Shown here: in pieces, positions 33,574-41,643 of the stretch
How positions within the stretch are numbered: the stretch's first letter is position 1
How the letters are laid out: every line of letters begins with the position of its first letter
Assembly (NCBI RefSeq): GCF_022352215.1
Contig: NZ_JAKRWF010000001.1
Coordinates: 2,033,522 to 2,097,521 of the forward strand
Length of the DNA stretch: 64,000 bases
Reading direction: 5' to 3'
Source: Flavihumibacter cheonanensis
GTDB taxonomy: Bacteria; Bacteroidota; Bacteroidia; Chitinophagales; Chitinophagaceae
The notes under the pieces: model-generated
The model's input: the letters and a program-made list of their open reading frames with translations, nothing else
Database searches by the model: none
Told to the model about the DNA's origin: nothing
Program-made: the position numbers and the translations under genes

Positions 33574-34863
33574 TTAACGTTTTAAGGCGAAAACTTTGTA
33601 ACCCCAGGCATCTAGCTGGAAATAGCGGTATCCCGGGTGAAAAACAAAATTACCTCCGTCGAATACATCTTCATAGGAGCCATCAACAGCTGCATCCTGA
33701 AACCCAAAGCCTACATTGTCATGTGGAGATAGATTAAGCATAACCAGTACCTGGTCATTTTCCGAGGTACGCAGAAAGGCGAAAATATGTTGATTGGCAC
33801 TTGTTTTCACCCTGAATGTATAGTTGTCCTGAGATCCGGCCTGAAGGCAATTGTATTCCTTTCTTAGCCTGAGCAGTTTGCGGTAAAACTCATGGTATTC
33901 GGGTTGTTCTGTCCATTCAATAGGGTCCCGGTCGAAAAATTTGAGTCTTTTTTTATTGGGCAATTCCTGTCCGCTGTATATAAGAGGCATGCCATTCCAG
34001 GTGGCACTGAATACTGCCAGTGCCTGGTGAGCAGGACCATATTTTTCGAACTCAGTACCATTCCAGCTATTTTCATCGTGATTACTGGTAAAATAAAGTC
34101 GCATGGCCCCTGCTGGAAATTGATGATTGTATTTCCACAATTGATTTTCCAGGCCATTGATATCGGTGTGCCCCTTGATGAAATCACTGGTTTTATGCAT
34201 CCATTCCCAGGTATAGGTAACATCAAAAGCCTCGTGATAATGAGGTTCTTCACATTCAGCCAGCCAAAACAATGGCTTTTCTCTATCGAGTATGGTTCTT
34301 GCTTCCACCCAGAAATCCAGTGGAACAAGCATCGCCATATCACAACGAAAACCATCAATGTTACATTGCTGCACCCAGAAGCGCATGGCCTTTATCATGG
34401 CGGAGCGCATGGCTGAGTTGGAATAATCGAGGTCGATCACATCATCCCAGCCATTGGAATCAAAAAAATGTCCGGCAGCATTTTTTTTATAGTATTCCGG
34501 ATTGGAAACAGTCCAGGTATGGTCCCAACCGGTATGATTGGCCACCCAATCGATGATCACTTTAAATCCGTATTGATGGGCTTCTTCTACCAGGGCCTTA
34601 AAATCTTCAAGGGTTCCATATTCCGGATTGGTAGAATAAAAATCGCTGCTGGCGTAATAGCTACCAAGGGTTCCTTTTCGTTCTTTTAGAGCGATAGGTG
34701 TAATAGGCATGAACCACAACACTTCTACCCCCATATCTTTCAGTCTGGGCAATGCTTTGGCAAAACCTGCAAAATTACCCTCAGGCGAATATTGACGCAG
34801 ATTCACTTCATAAACATTACTGTTTCTCGACCAGCTAAAAGGCGTAAAAGGCAATCTCGACAT
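33574..34863 (-). CDS. GH13 alpha-amylase family glycoside hydrolase
   Basis: 429 aa with a TIM-barrel and a short C-terminal beta domain. GH13 conserved regions: DWVANHTGWDH (region I, about 106-115), GFRCDMA with the nucleophile Asp175, WLAECEE with the acid Glu203, and FTSNHDENSW with Asp263. There is no signal peptide, so the enzyme is cytoplasmic. It could act on maltodextrins or glycogen, as an alpha-amylase, or be a trehalose/isomaltose-type member; the sequence alone does not decide. Convergent with htrA and divergent from ispH. Confidence 0.88.
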   Translation of the reverse strand: MSRLPFTPFSWSRNSNVYEVNLRQYSPEGNFAGFAKALPRLKDMGVEVLWFMPITPIALKERKGTLGSYYASSDFYSTNPEYGTLEDFKALVEEAHQYGFKVIIDWVANHTGWDHTWTVSNPEYYKKNAAGHFFDSNGWDDVIDLDYSNSAMRSAMIKAMRFWVQQCNIDGFRCDMAMLVPLDFWVEARTILDREKPLFWLAECEEPHYHEAFDVTYTWEWMHKTSDFIKGHTDINGLENQLWKYNHQFPAGAMRLYFTSNHDENSWNGTEFEKYGPAHQALAVFSATWNGMPLIYSGQELPNKKRLKFFDRDPIEWTEQPEYHEFYRKLLRLRKEYNCLQAGSQDNYTFRVKTSANQHIFAFLRTSENDQVLVMLNLSPHDNVGFGFQDAAVDGSYEDVFDGGNFVFHPGYRYFQLDAWGYKVFALKR

Positions 34864-34973
34864 TTGAAACTTTTTTCTAATAAATAAATACCTGACTGAA
34901 CCGTTGTTGATTTCTGAGGTTATTAGTGAAAATAAGATAAAAATGCCTTTAGCGGCGTGCTCATCAAACTAAG

Positions 34974-34981
34974 TACATTTG
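34974..34981 (+). promoter_or_regulatory. -7 box 4 nt from the ispH ATG (leaderless)
   Basis: TACATTTG matches TAnnTTTG exactly and ends 4 nt before the ATG at 34986. Protein comparison supports this ATG as the true start, so the transcript is predicted to begin at or next to it. Confidence 0.6.
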
Positions 34982-34985
34982 CACT

Positions 34986-36215
34986 ATGAAGCAATTTGAG
35001 GTTCCAGCAGAATACCGTAGTCCGTTGATAACTGCAATTAAGCAAAAAAGAAAACAGGAAGACAGGCTGAAAAAAGATTTCAGTCCTACCCTGTTGGATT
35101 TTGGCAAGCTGCATGTTTACCTGGCCCGGCACTTTGGGTTCTGTTATGGTGTAGAGAATGCTATTGAAATTGCTTTTCGGACGGTGCATGAAAATCCTGG
35201 CAAGAGGATATTTCTGCTGAGTGAAATGATTCATAATCCACAGGTTAACCAGGACCTGCAGGAAGCGGGTGTGCAGTTTCTGCAGGATACTTATGGACGG
35301 CAATTAATTCCTTTTGACACCATAACCCGTGAGGATGTGGTATTAATTCCGGCATTTGGAACAACGCGTGACATTGAGCGCATGTTGCAGGAAAAGGGAA
35401 TTCCTACTGACAAATACAATACTACCTGTCCATTTGTGGAAAAGGTTTGGAATCGCGGGGAGCAGATAGCAAAAAAAGGATATAGTATAGTAATACACGG
35501 TAAACCCAAACACGAAGAAACCAGGGCCACTTTTTCACATGCTGCGGCAAATGCTCCTGCTGTGATTGTTAATGATATGGAAGAGGCAATACAATTGGCT
35601 GCTTACATAAAAAATGAGAAACCGGCAGATCAGTTTTATGAGGAATTCAAAGGCCGGTATTCGGAAGGTTTCAATATTGAAAAAGACCTGGAACGATTTG
35701 GTGTCATCAACCAGACTACTCAATTGGCCACCGACACCCAGGCAATTGCCGAATACCTGAAGGAAGTAATGATCCAACAGTTTGGATTAAACGCTGAAAC
35801 GGTTCAGGATCGTTTTGCAGACACCAGGGATACTTTATGTTATGCTACCAATGATAATCAGACTGCCGTAAAAGGTATGCTGGATACAGAAGCTGATCTG
35901 GCGATTGTAGTGGGAGGATATAACTCTTCCAATACAACTCACCTGGTTGAAATATTGGAAACTAAACTGCCCACCTATTTTATCAAGGATGATTCAAATA
36001 TTCTGGATGAATCTCTCATCCGGAGCTTCAATATTCATACAAAAACGGAATCAGAAATTGCAGGGTTCCTGGGCTCTGTAACTCCTGTTAAGGTGCTGCT
36101 GACAAGTGGTGCCTCCTGCCCGGATGCCATTGTGGAAAAAGTGATTGGGAGATTGGTAGATGTAATGGGGTTGGAGGTAGATTTACAAAATTATTCGGAG
36201 GGGTTGCAGAGATAA
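34986..36215 (+). CDS. ispH: 4-hydroxy-3-methylbut-2-enyl diphosphate reductase (long Bacteroidetes type)
   Basis: 409 aa; E. coli IspH is about 316. The extra length, at the N-terminus and in an internal insertion, is usual in Bacteroidetes. Final step of the MEP isoprenoid pathway, making IPP and DMAPP with an iron-sulfur cluster. The cluster Cys ligands are Cys53 (FGFCYGVENAIE), Cys148 (TTCPFVEKVW) and Cys378 (TSGASCPD). Other motifs: HNPQVNQDL, HGKPKHEETRATFSH. The adjacent pathway gene is not here, but a polyprenyl synthase using the product is at 49.4 kb. Confidence 0.95.
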   Translation: MKQFEVPAEYRSPLITAIKQKRKQEDRLKKDFSPTLLDFGKLHVYLARHFGFCYGVENAIEIAFRTVHENPGKRIFLLSEMIHNPQVNQDLQEAGVQFLQDTYGRQLIPFDTITREDVVLIPAFGTTRDIERMLQEKGIPTDKYNTTCPFVEKVWNRGEQIAKKGYSIVIHGKPKHEETRATFSHAAANAPAVIVNDMEEAIQLAAYIKNEKPADQFYEEFKGRYSEGFNIEKDLERFGVINQTTQLATDTQAIAEYLKEVMIQQFGLNAETVQDRFADTRDTLCYATNDNQTAVKGMLDTEADLAIVVGGYNSSNTTHLVEILETKLPTYFIKDDSNILDESLIRSFNIHTKTESEIAGFLGSVTPVKVLLTSGASCPDAIVEKVIGRLVDVMGLEVDLQNYSEGLQR

Positions 36216-36391
36216 AAATTGACACAATCAGTAATTTTTTTGACGGCATTCCGGATCTCTTCTGAAATAGTATATTTCCAAATTTTATTTTAATCGGGCG
36301 TTAAAATGGTCTTTTCAAAAACCCGACAGTTAAAAAGGGTGAAAACACCCTCTTGATTATCCGATTTACAAGTTAATTTGGTGCTTAAAGG

Positions 36392-37072
36392 ATGGATATG
36401 ACGCCACTTCTACCATTATACATTTTTCAAACAATTATAATAACATCAGGAACAATAATATGTTTTCTATTTTCTAAAAATGTAAGTGAAAAGGAAAAAC
36501 GTTATATTTTGCCGTATTGCATTATTAGTGCGATACTCATGTGTTTATTAACACATGCAAACTTAATTTATGCTTCTCATTCCTACATATATGCATTAAT
36601 GTATTTTGCTGGATGTAGTGAAATTCTACTTATTCCAAATTACATATCAACAATAATGGGTAACAAGAAACAAATTGTTACTCAAATTGGAATTTGTTTT
36701 ACTTCATTTATGATATCCAATTACTTTTTTCAAAATCCTACAACCCTAATATATTTATTTAGCAACCTATATATAACCCTTTGTTCAGGTAAATACTTTA
36801 TATGGTTATTTAGGAATAATGAAAAACTAGATTTAAAGAATACACCCCATTATTGGATAATTATGGGCATTTGTATATGCTTTACAGGATCTATTCCTTA
36901 TTATCTTTCTGAAGTATTAATTATAAAATTCGAGTCCATAGAAGTTTTTTCTGAAATTTCAAGCACATTTCATTCGACATTTATTATACTTAATGTAACA
37001 ATGTACTTTTTTTTTATTAAAGCATTTTTATGCAAGAAAAAATTTCTGAAGTCCTATTCTGGACAATATTAA
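36392..37072 (+). CDS. Seven-helix membrane protein, candidate sensor 1
   Basis: 226 aa. Seven hydrophobic segments (about 6-26, 38-61, 64-84, 94-112, 116-139, 152-177 and 189-211) and no soluble domain of note. I do not recognise a named family. The segment PHYWIIMGICICFTGSIPYY (150-169) matches the equivalent place in the protein at 39407 (PSFWVVVGIMIYFSGTFFLF), so the two are paralogues. It overlaps the histidine kinase gene downstream by 43 nt. Inferred role: the membrane input subunit of a split kinase. GC content is visibly below that of the surrounding genes. An ATG two codons later is also possible. Confidence 0.75.
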   Translation: MDMTPLLPLYIFQTIIITSGTIICFLFSKNVSEKEKRYILPYCIISAILMCLLTHANLIYASHSYIYALMYFAGCSEILLIPNYISTIMGNKKQIVTQIGICFTSFMISNYFFQNPTTLIYLFSNLYITLCSGKYFIWLFRNNEKLDLKNTPHYWIIMGICICFTGSIPYYLSEVLIIKFESIEVFSEISSTFHSTFIILNVTMYFFFIKAFLCKKKFLKSYSGQY

Positions 37073-37836
37073 GTTCAGTACTTACGATCCTACCTTTCAT
37101 CTTATTCATAAATTATATAATTACATTGTATAATAAAAAAAACATTGAATTTAATACACAATTACAATTGAGAAATTTAGAAAAAGAGAAAGAAATACTA
37201 AAGACAAGAATTGATGTTCAAGAAGAAACTATTGAAAAAATATCTAAAGAATTACATGATAATGTTAATCAAATTCTGACTTTAGCAAAACTAAACCTAA
37301 ACGATTTAAATAACGAAATTAAGATCGACAAGATAAATGTTTCAAAGGACCTTATTACGAATGCAATAAATGAATTATCGAATTTATCAAATAGCCTCAG
37401 CTCACAGCAGGTTAAAGATCTTGGAATAATTCGAAGCTTAGAAATCGAATGTTATAGGATAATGAAAATAAAAAATATAACAATTTTAATTGAAAGTAAC
37501 ATTGAAAATAACAACATCAATACAGAAGATCAAATAATTTTATATAGAATTTTCCAGGAAGGAACAAGGAACTCAATAATACATGGCCAGGCAAACTCCA
37601 TAAATATTAATTTTAAACAAACTGATGACTTCGAATTTATTTTTGAAATATCTGATAATGGAAAAGGCTTTAATCTAGACAACAATGAGTTCATCGAAAA
37701 AAATAAGTTAGGCTCTCACCAAGGACTAAAAAACATGCAACGCAGAGCTTCCATTTTAAATGCTGATTTTTCCATAGAATCAAAAATCAATTCGGGAACA
37801 AAAATTAGTATAAAAAAACTTCGGACTAATCAATAA
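37030..37836 (+). CDS. Sensor histidine kinase 1 (HisKA_3/NarX-LiaS type)
   Basis: 268 aa. One transmembrane helix near residues 9-31, a short coiled coil (about 40-72), a HisKA_3 dimerisation/phosphoacceptor domain with His76 (SKELHDNVNQIL), and a C-terminal HATPase with QEGTRNSIIHGQA (N-box) and EISDNGKGFN (G1 box, near residue 206). The last part contains HQGLKNMQRRASILNADFSI. There is no input domain of its own, consistent with the overlapping membrane gene upstream providing it. Convergent with response regulator 1 (11-nt overlap). AT-rich like its neighbours. Confidence 0.88.
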   Translation: MQEKISEVLFWTILSSVLTILPFILFINYIITLYNKKNIEFNTQLQLRNLEKEKEILKTRIDVQEETIEKISKELHDNVNQILTLAKLNLNDLNNEIKIDKINVSKDLITNAINELSNLSNSLSSQQVKDLGIIRSLEIECYRIMKIKNITILIESNIENNNINTEDQIILYRIFQEGTRNSIIHGQANSININFKQTDDFEFIFEISDNGKGFNLDNNEFIEKNKLGSHQGLKNMQRRASILNADFSIESKINSGTKISIKKLRTNQ

Positions 37837-38485
37837 TTTTATTCCGCATTCCATACATGATTAAGCCTGCGATTGTTTTGGCACCAACCTTTGATTTCAT
37901 ATTTTGACGAATGGTTTCTATTGTGCGTGGACTTAAAAAAACTTCCTTTGATATTTCTTCTGTAGTCTTATCTTCAGCTAACAGCTTAAGAATACGAACC
38001 TCTTTTTCTGAGAATTTTACAGGATTAGGGTAAAATTGTTTTACGGCCTTCTTGGTCTGAAGTTTTGATAATACAGCCTTATTTACCAAATCATTAAAAT
38101 AGAAATCGTCATTCATGCAGGTCAAAATAGCCTGATAAATTTCCTCGGGATCAGTTGTTTTTGTTAAATAGGCATTTGCCCCCATTTCCATCATTTTGGA
38201 AATCATTTCCTGATCATCATACATTGTGAGAACAATGATTCTCACGTCATCATATTCTTTTCTCAACAGATTAATGGCATTGACTCCATCAATTTCAGGC
38301 ATCCGAATATCCATTAAAAGCACGTCCGGCTTTTTTAGCTGCATCTTATGCATCAGATCTTTTCCATCTTCAGCCTCCCATAAAATTTTGAGGTATTCTT
38401 TATTCTTCAGGGCCATCTTTATACCATCCCGAAATATTTTATGGTCATCTGCTATACTAACCTTTATGCTTAACTCGGAACTCAT
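37826..38485 (-). CDS. Response regulator 1 (NarL/LuxR type)
   Basis: 219 aa. Receiver domain with phosphoacceptor Asp59 (LLMDIRMPEIDG), acidic pocket residues (ADD at 12-14), and a Lys in YLTKTTDPEE. The C-terminus is a LuxR-type helix-turn-helix (FSEKEVRILKLLAEDKTTEEISKEVFLSPRTIETIRQNM). It is transcribed towards the kinase gene, overlapping its end by 11 nt. It is about as similar in layout to response regulator 2 at 40987 as the two kinases are to each other. Predicted partner: kinase 1. The start is ATG at 38485 (MSSELSIKVS). Confidence 0.9.
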   Translation of the reverse strand: MSSELSIKVSIADDHKIFRDGIKMALKNKEYLKILWEAEDGKDLMHKMQLKKPDVLLMDIRMPEIDGVNAINLLRKEYDDVRIIVLTMYDDQEMISKMMEMGANAYLTKTTDPEEIYQAILTCMNDDFYFNDLVNKAVLSKLQTKKAVKQFYPNPVKFSEKEVRILKLLAEDKTTEEISKEVFLSPRTIETIRQNMKSKVGAKTIAGLIMYGMRNKIID

Positions 38486-38950
38486 GGTTTTTAGGGAGTT
38501 TGTGGATTTCGTTAAAGTAGTCTAATAACGATCCAAATGTTATTATCGTACTTTCACTCAAATTATTTTAATTAAACGTAATTACACTTTCTTTTTTTAC
38601 GACATTTTATTTCTCTAATATGAATTCTCAAGTAAGAATTTCAATTTTAATTTAAAATAATACATGTATATTTTTTTTAACATATAAATATACACTTCTC
38701 TAAAATCCTCAATTTTAAGTAAATTATCTTAGTATATTAACTATGACTTAATTGTGGTTTTTACTATAAAAGTATAGTATTTTTACTCTTTTTTTAATAG
38801 TATTTTAACTAATTTATTTTTCGTAAACCTACTACCAGCTTGAATTTTAGCCAATTTATAACAAATCGGGCAAGAAACACCCCATTGCCACTAGTTTTTT
38901 TTTAAAGGTTATTACGGCTTAAACCAACCCTTCACTAAAAACTTACTACT
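38486..38950. other. 465-bp AT-rich intergenic region, divergent promoters expected
   Basis: The stretch lies between the divergent starts of response regulator 1 and the small unknown gene at 38951, with long A and T runs throughout. I found no convincing ORF above 30 codons, no RNA gene and no exact TAnnTTTG box at useful spacing. It probably holds the promoters of both flanking genes, and perhaps binding sites for the two regulators. Confidence 0.5.
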
Positions 38951-39334
38951 ATGATGCAAAATGAAATTTTGAACACCTCCCTGGCAGCTGTAGGAGAAGA
39001 CATCGGTCCTGAGCTGGGTGCCAAAATGGTTAAGGACTTCCAGGATGCTTTCCCCAATGAGAATCCATGGCTTTTTTGCGGGAAGGATATCATTCAAAAG
39101 ATTCTTAATCAACCAGATTGCTCTGGAATTAGATTTTATCATGCTTTGGACGAAAATGGTAACAAAACATTAGTTTCAGTAGGAATTGACTCAACAGGTA
39201 ATATTATAGATAAGATAACTGTTATCGACCCTTCAGGAAATATTGCGAAATACCCTGCAATTGTTGCTGATAGAAAAAATTGGGGAAATGTAAAAACGAC
39301 TGAAACTTCTACAGGACTGGACTGGTGGTCTTAA
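38951..39334 (+). CDS. Small unrecognised cytoplasmic protein between two signalling modules
   Basis: 127 aa starting MMQNEILNTSLAAVGEDIGP. No signal peptide and no hydrophobic helix. The middle has the compact motif QPDCSGIRFYHALDENG (residues 54-70). Cys is present at 43 and 57. The C-terminal part is rich in Ile/Val/Asp, ending in GLDWWS. I recall similar short Bacteroidetes proteins with a CxGIRFY motif, but cannot name a family or function. It is an intact gene with a strong terminator 37 nt later. Possible roles are precursor of a signal peptide, a regulator, or a protein whose level is controlled by the surrounding kinases. Confidence 0.75.
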   Translation: MMQNEILNTSLAAVGEDIGPELGAKMVKDFQDAFPNENPWLFCGKDIIQKILNQPDCSGIRFYHALDENGNKTLVSVGIDSTGNIIDKITVIDPSGNIAKYPAIVADRKNWGNVKTTETSTGLDWWS

Positions 39335-39370
39335 ATTCTACGTTCAAGTAATTGAAGATTGAATTTTAAA

Positions 39371-39418
39371 CAAAAGCATTGTTATATTTGATATAACAAT
39401 GCTTTTGTGTTTTTTTTA
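39371..39418 (+). terminator. Strong rho-independent terminator, overlaps the start of sensor 2
   Basis: A perfect 17-bp stem (39371-39387 with 39391-39407, loop TTG) is followed by TG and eight T. It ends the 127-aa gene. Its last stem base is the first base of the GTG start of the next membrane gene. Confidence 0.93.
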
Positions 39419-40090
39419 TTAGACATAACATATATAACATATATAATAACAATTATAATATTCCTTATATTCTTAAATCGAAATAGGAATACTAATTCTA
39501 TTATTATATTCTCATACATTTTATACTCGCTTACTAATGATATTTTGACTGAAAAACATATACTCTCAAAAATTGGGATAGATTCCAACTTTTTATTATA
39601 TGTTTTTACAATCATTGAATTTCTACTACTATTCATTTATTTATTTTTATTTCTAAAAGAAAGTAGAATAAAAAAATTTCTATTGATAACCGCAGTTATA
39701 TTTTTTGTAATTGCAGCTTATAACTTCTTTGAAAACAATTTCAAGAGTTTCAAATCTGTTGATACTATTCTGATTGCTGTTAGTTCAATTATTTTGATAA
39801 TCGAATCAATTGTTTACTTATTTGAATCAATTCAAAACCCAGATATTGATTTTATTTACAGTAAACCAAGCTTTTGGGTTGTTGTGGGCATAATGATTTA
39901 TTTCTCTGGAACCTTTTTCCTATTTCTACAATATGAGAACCTTTCAGATAGCGATAAAAAATCATTTTGGATAATAAATATGATTTGCTTCATCCTGAAA
40001 AATATTTTCTTTTCAATATCGTTTATCTTAAAACCTGAGAATCAACAAATTTCGAATGTTGATGATTATTATTTAAACAAAATAGAATAA
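39407..40090 (+). CDS. Seven-helix membrane protein, candidate sensor 2
   Basis: 227 aa from a GTG at 39407. There is no ATG between the preceding in-frame stop (39389) and residue about 160, so a non-ATG start is needed. Seven hydrophobic segments (about 2-23, 31-45, 61-83, 89-108, 117-138, 155-175 and 185-206). It is paralogous to the protein at 36392 (common PSFWVVVGIMIYFSGTFFLF segment) and of similar length. Followed 26 nt later by histidine kinase 2. The GTG lies on the last stem base of a strong terminator, so expression may need read-through or a promoter I cannot see. Confidence 0.7.
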   Translation: MFFLLDITYITYIITIIIFLIFLNRNRNTNSIIIFSYILYSLTNDILTEKHILSKIGIDSNFLLYVFTIIEFLLLFIYLFLFLKESRIKKFLLITAVIFFVIAAYNFFENNFKSFKSVDTILIAVSSIILIIESIVYLFESIQNPDIDFIYSKPSFWVVVGIMIYFSGTFFLFLQYENLSDSDKKSFWIINMICFILKNIFFSISFILKPENQQISNVDDYYLNKIE

Positions 40091-40116
40091 AACAACCAGC
40101 TAACCCTACCCCCTAA

Positions 40117-40944
40117 ATGTTGCTTTTACAGGTAAATACCTCAGGTGCAAATGTGTCCCTAGTGCTCTTTTTTGGCACTATTGGGATGCTCGCATTAACA
40201 ATCGGACTCATCGTTTTCATCATTTTCCACCAGCGAAAGGTTATCCGATACCAGATGACCCTGCAAAAAATGGAACAGGAACAACAGAAAATGTTACTGA
40301 ATGCCTCCATCCGCCTGCAGGAAGAAGAACGCCAACGCATAGCTGCCGACCTGCATGACGATGCCGGACCACTCCTTGCCACAGCCCGACTTTACCTGAA
40401 TGAAAACCTGGTAAACCTGGACAAAACGACCCAGCTCCAGAGTATCTACAATGCCAAACAAATCATTGACGATACCATCCAGCTGATCCGGAATATCTCT
40501 CATAGCCTGATGCCCCCTACCCTGAAAAACTTTGGGCTTGAATCCGCCGTGAATGATCAGTTTCAGAAGATCAGCAGCTCCGGAATCATCAATGCCAGCT
40601 GCCGTTTTCATGATTACAAAGAACGCCTGCAAACTGATAATGAACTGATTGTATTCAGGGTGATCCAGGAATTGATCAATAATATTCTCAAACACAGCAA
40701 CGCCAGTTTTATCCATCTGACCCAAAATACCAATGGGAATAAATTCTATATACGGATGCACCATGATGGAAAGGGCATCACCCAGGCAGACTTTGAACGG
40801 ATGAATAAAAGCGCAGCTGGACTGGGATTAAAAAACATCCAAAGTCGCCTTAAAGTGCTGCACGGCAGGATATTCTTTGAAAAAGATGCATCCCAAACCT
40901 ATTACAAGGTTACCATTGAGCTAAACAGAGAGGATAATCAGTGA
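40117..40944 (+). CDS. Sensor histidine kinase 2 (HisKA_3/NarX-LiaS type)
   Basis: 275 aa. One transmembrane helix near residues 15-37, a coiled coil, a HisKA_3 domain with His80 (IAADLHDDAGPLLATARLYLNE), and a HATPase domain with ELINNILKHSNAS (N-box) and HHDGKGITQADF (G1 box). Base composition here is closer to the window average than in kinase 1, so this gene may be older in the genome. It starts with ATG at 40117 and is followed 42 nt later by response regulator 2. Partner membrane protein: the gene at 39407. Confidence 0.9.
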   Translation: MLLLQVNTSGANVSLVLFFGTIGMLALTIGLIVFIIFHQRKVIRYQMTLQKMEQEQQKMLLNASIRLQEEERQRIAADLHDDAGPLLATARLYLNENLVNLDKTTQLQSIYNAKQIIDDTIQLIRNISHSLMPPTLKNFGLESAVNDQFQKISSSGIINASCRFHDYKERLQTDNELIVFRVIQELINNILKHSNASFIHLTQNTNGNKFYIRMHHDGKGITQADFERMNKSAAGLGLKNIQSRLKVLHGRIFFEKDASQTYYKVTIELNREDNQ

Positions 40945-40986
40945 GGAATGCTTATTTTTACTACTCGCGAATAGTGCAAGATTCCT

Positions 40987-41637
40987 ATGAGAGTGATCAA
41001 AGTAGCCATTGCTGACGACCATAAGATTTTCAGGAAAGGAGTTATACTTTCCCTTCGCCCCTTCACCAATATCAAATTTGTACAGGAGGCCGAGAACGGT
41101 AACGAATTGATTGAAGGACTGGCTGAATCAGCCCCTGATGTCATTTTGATGGACCTCAGAATGCCGGTAAAGGATGGAATCGAAACAACCAAACACATCG
41201 CTAAAACCTACCCCAACATTCATATCGTTGTACTCACCATGTTCGAGGATGAGCGATTTGTGAGTCATTTAATGGAAATCGGCGCTAATGGGTATTTATT
41301 AAAAAGTGCGGATCCCTCAGAAATCCGGAGAGCTATCATGGAAGTATTTGAGAAGGGGTATTACCTGAATAACTTCGTCAACCGCATCCTTCTAAAAAAA
41401 TCACACGCCAAACAAAAAGTAATTCCCAGCCTGAGCAGTGAGATAACACTTACAGATAGAGAGCGGGATGTTATCAAATATATCTGCATGGAATTCACTG
41501 CATCGGAAATTGCTCAGAAAATGGAAGTGAGTCCACGTACAGTTGAAGCCATTAAAGACCGCCTGATGGAAAAGTTCGGCACTAAAAATACAGCCGGACT
41601 CGTTTTCTACGCGGTTAAAAACAATCTGATTGATTGA
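40987..41637 (+). CDS. Response regulator 2 (NarL/LuxR type)
   Basis: 216 aa. Receiver domain with phosphoacceptor Asp56 (ILMDLRMPVKDG), ADD acidic pocket at 10-12 and LLKSADPSE (Lys). LuxR-type DNA-binding domain at the C-terminus (LTDRERDVIKYICMEFTASEIAQKMEVSPRTVEAIKDRLMEKFG). Both this and regulator 1 end in very similar sequences (FYAVKNNLID / MYGMRNKIID), so they are paralogues. Convergent with scoB, 6 nt from its stop. Predicted partner: kinase 2. Confidence 0.93.
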   Translation: MRVIKVAIADDHKIFRKGVILSLRPFTNIKFVQEAENGNELIEGLAESAPDVILMDLRMPVKDGIETTKHIAKTYPNIHIVVLTMFEDERFVSHLMEIGANGYLLKSADPSEIRRAIMEVFEKGYYLNNFVNRILLKKSHAKQKVIPSLSSEITLTDRERDVIKYICMEFTASEIAQKMEVSPRTVEAIKDRLMEKFGTKNTAGLVFYAVKNNLID

Positions 41638-41643
41638 GTCCAA

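Noticed and set aside
36336..36351. AGGGTG-AAAA-CACCCT hairpin as the ispH terminator
   Set aside because: No T-run follows on the plus strand; the T-run is on the minus strand, where no gene ends. It is more than 100 nt from the ispH stop.
37030..37072. Overlap of the membrane protein and kinase 1 as a frameshifted single gene
   Set aside because: The paralogous module has the same two parts as separate genes with a 26-nt gap, and both overlapping products have intact ends, so two genes are more likely.
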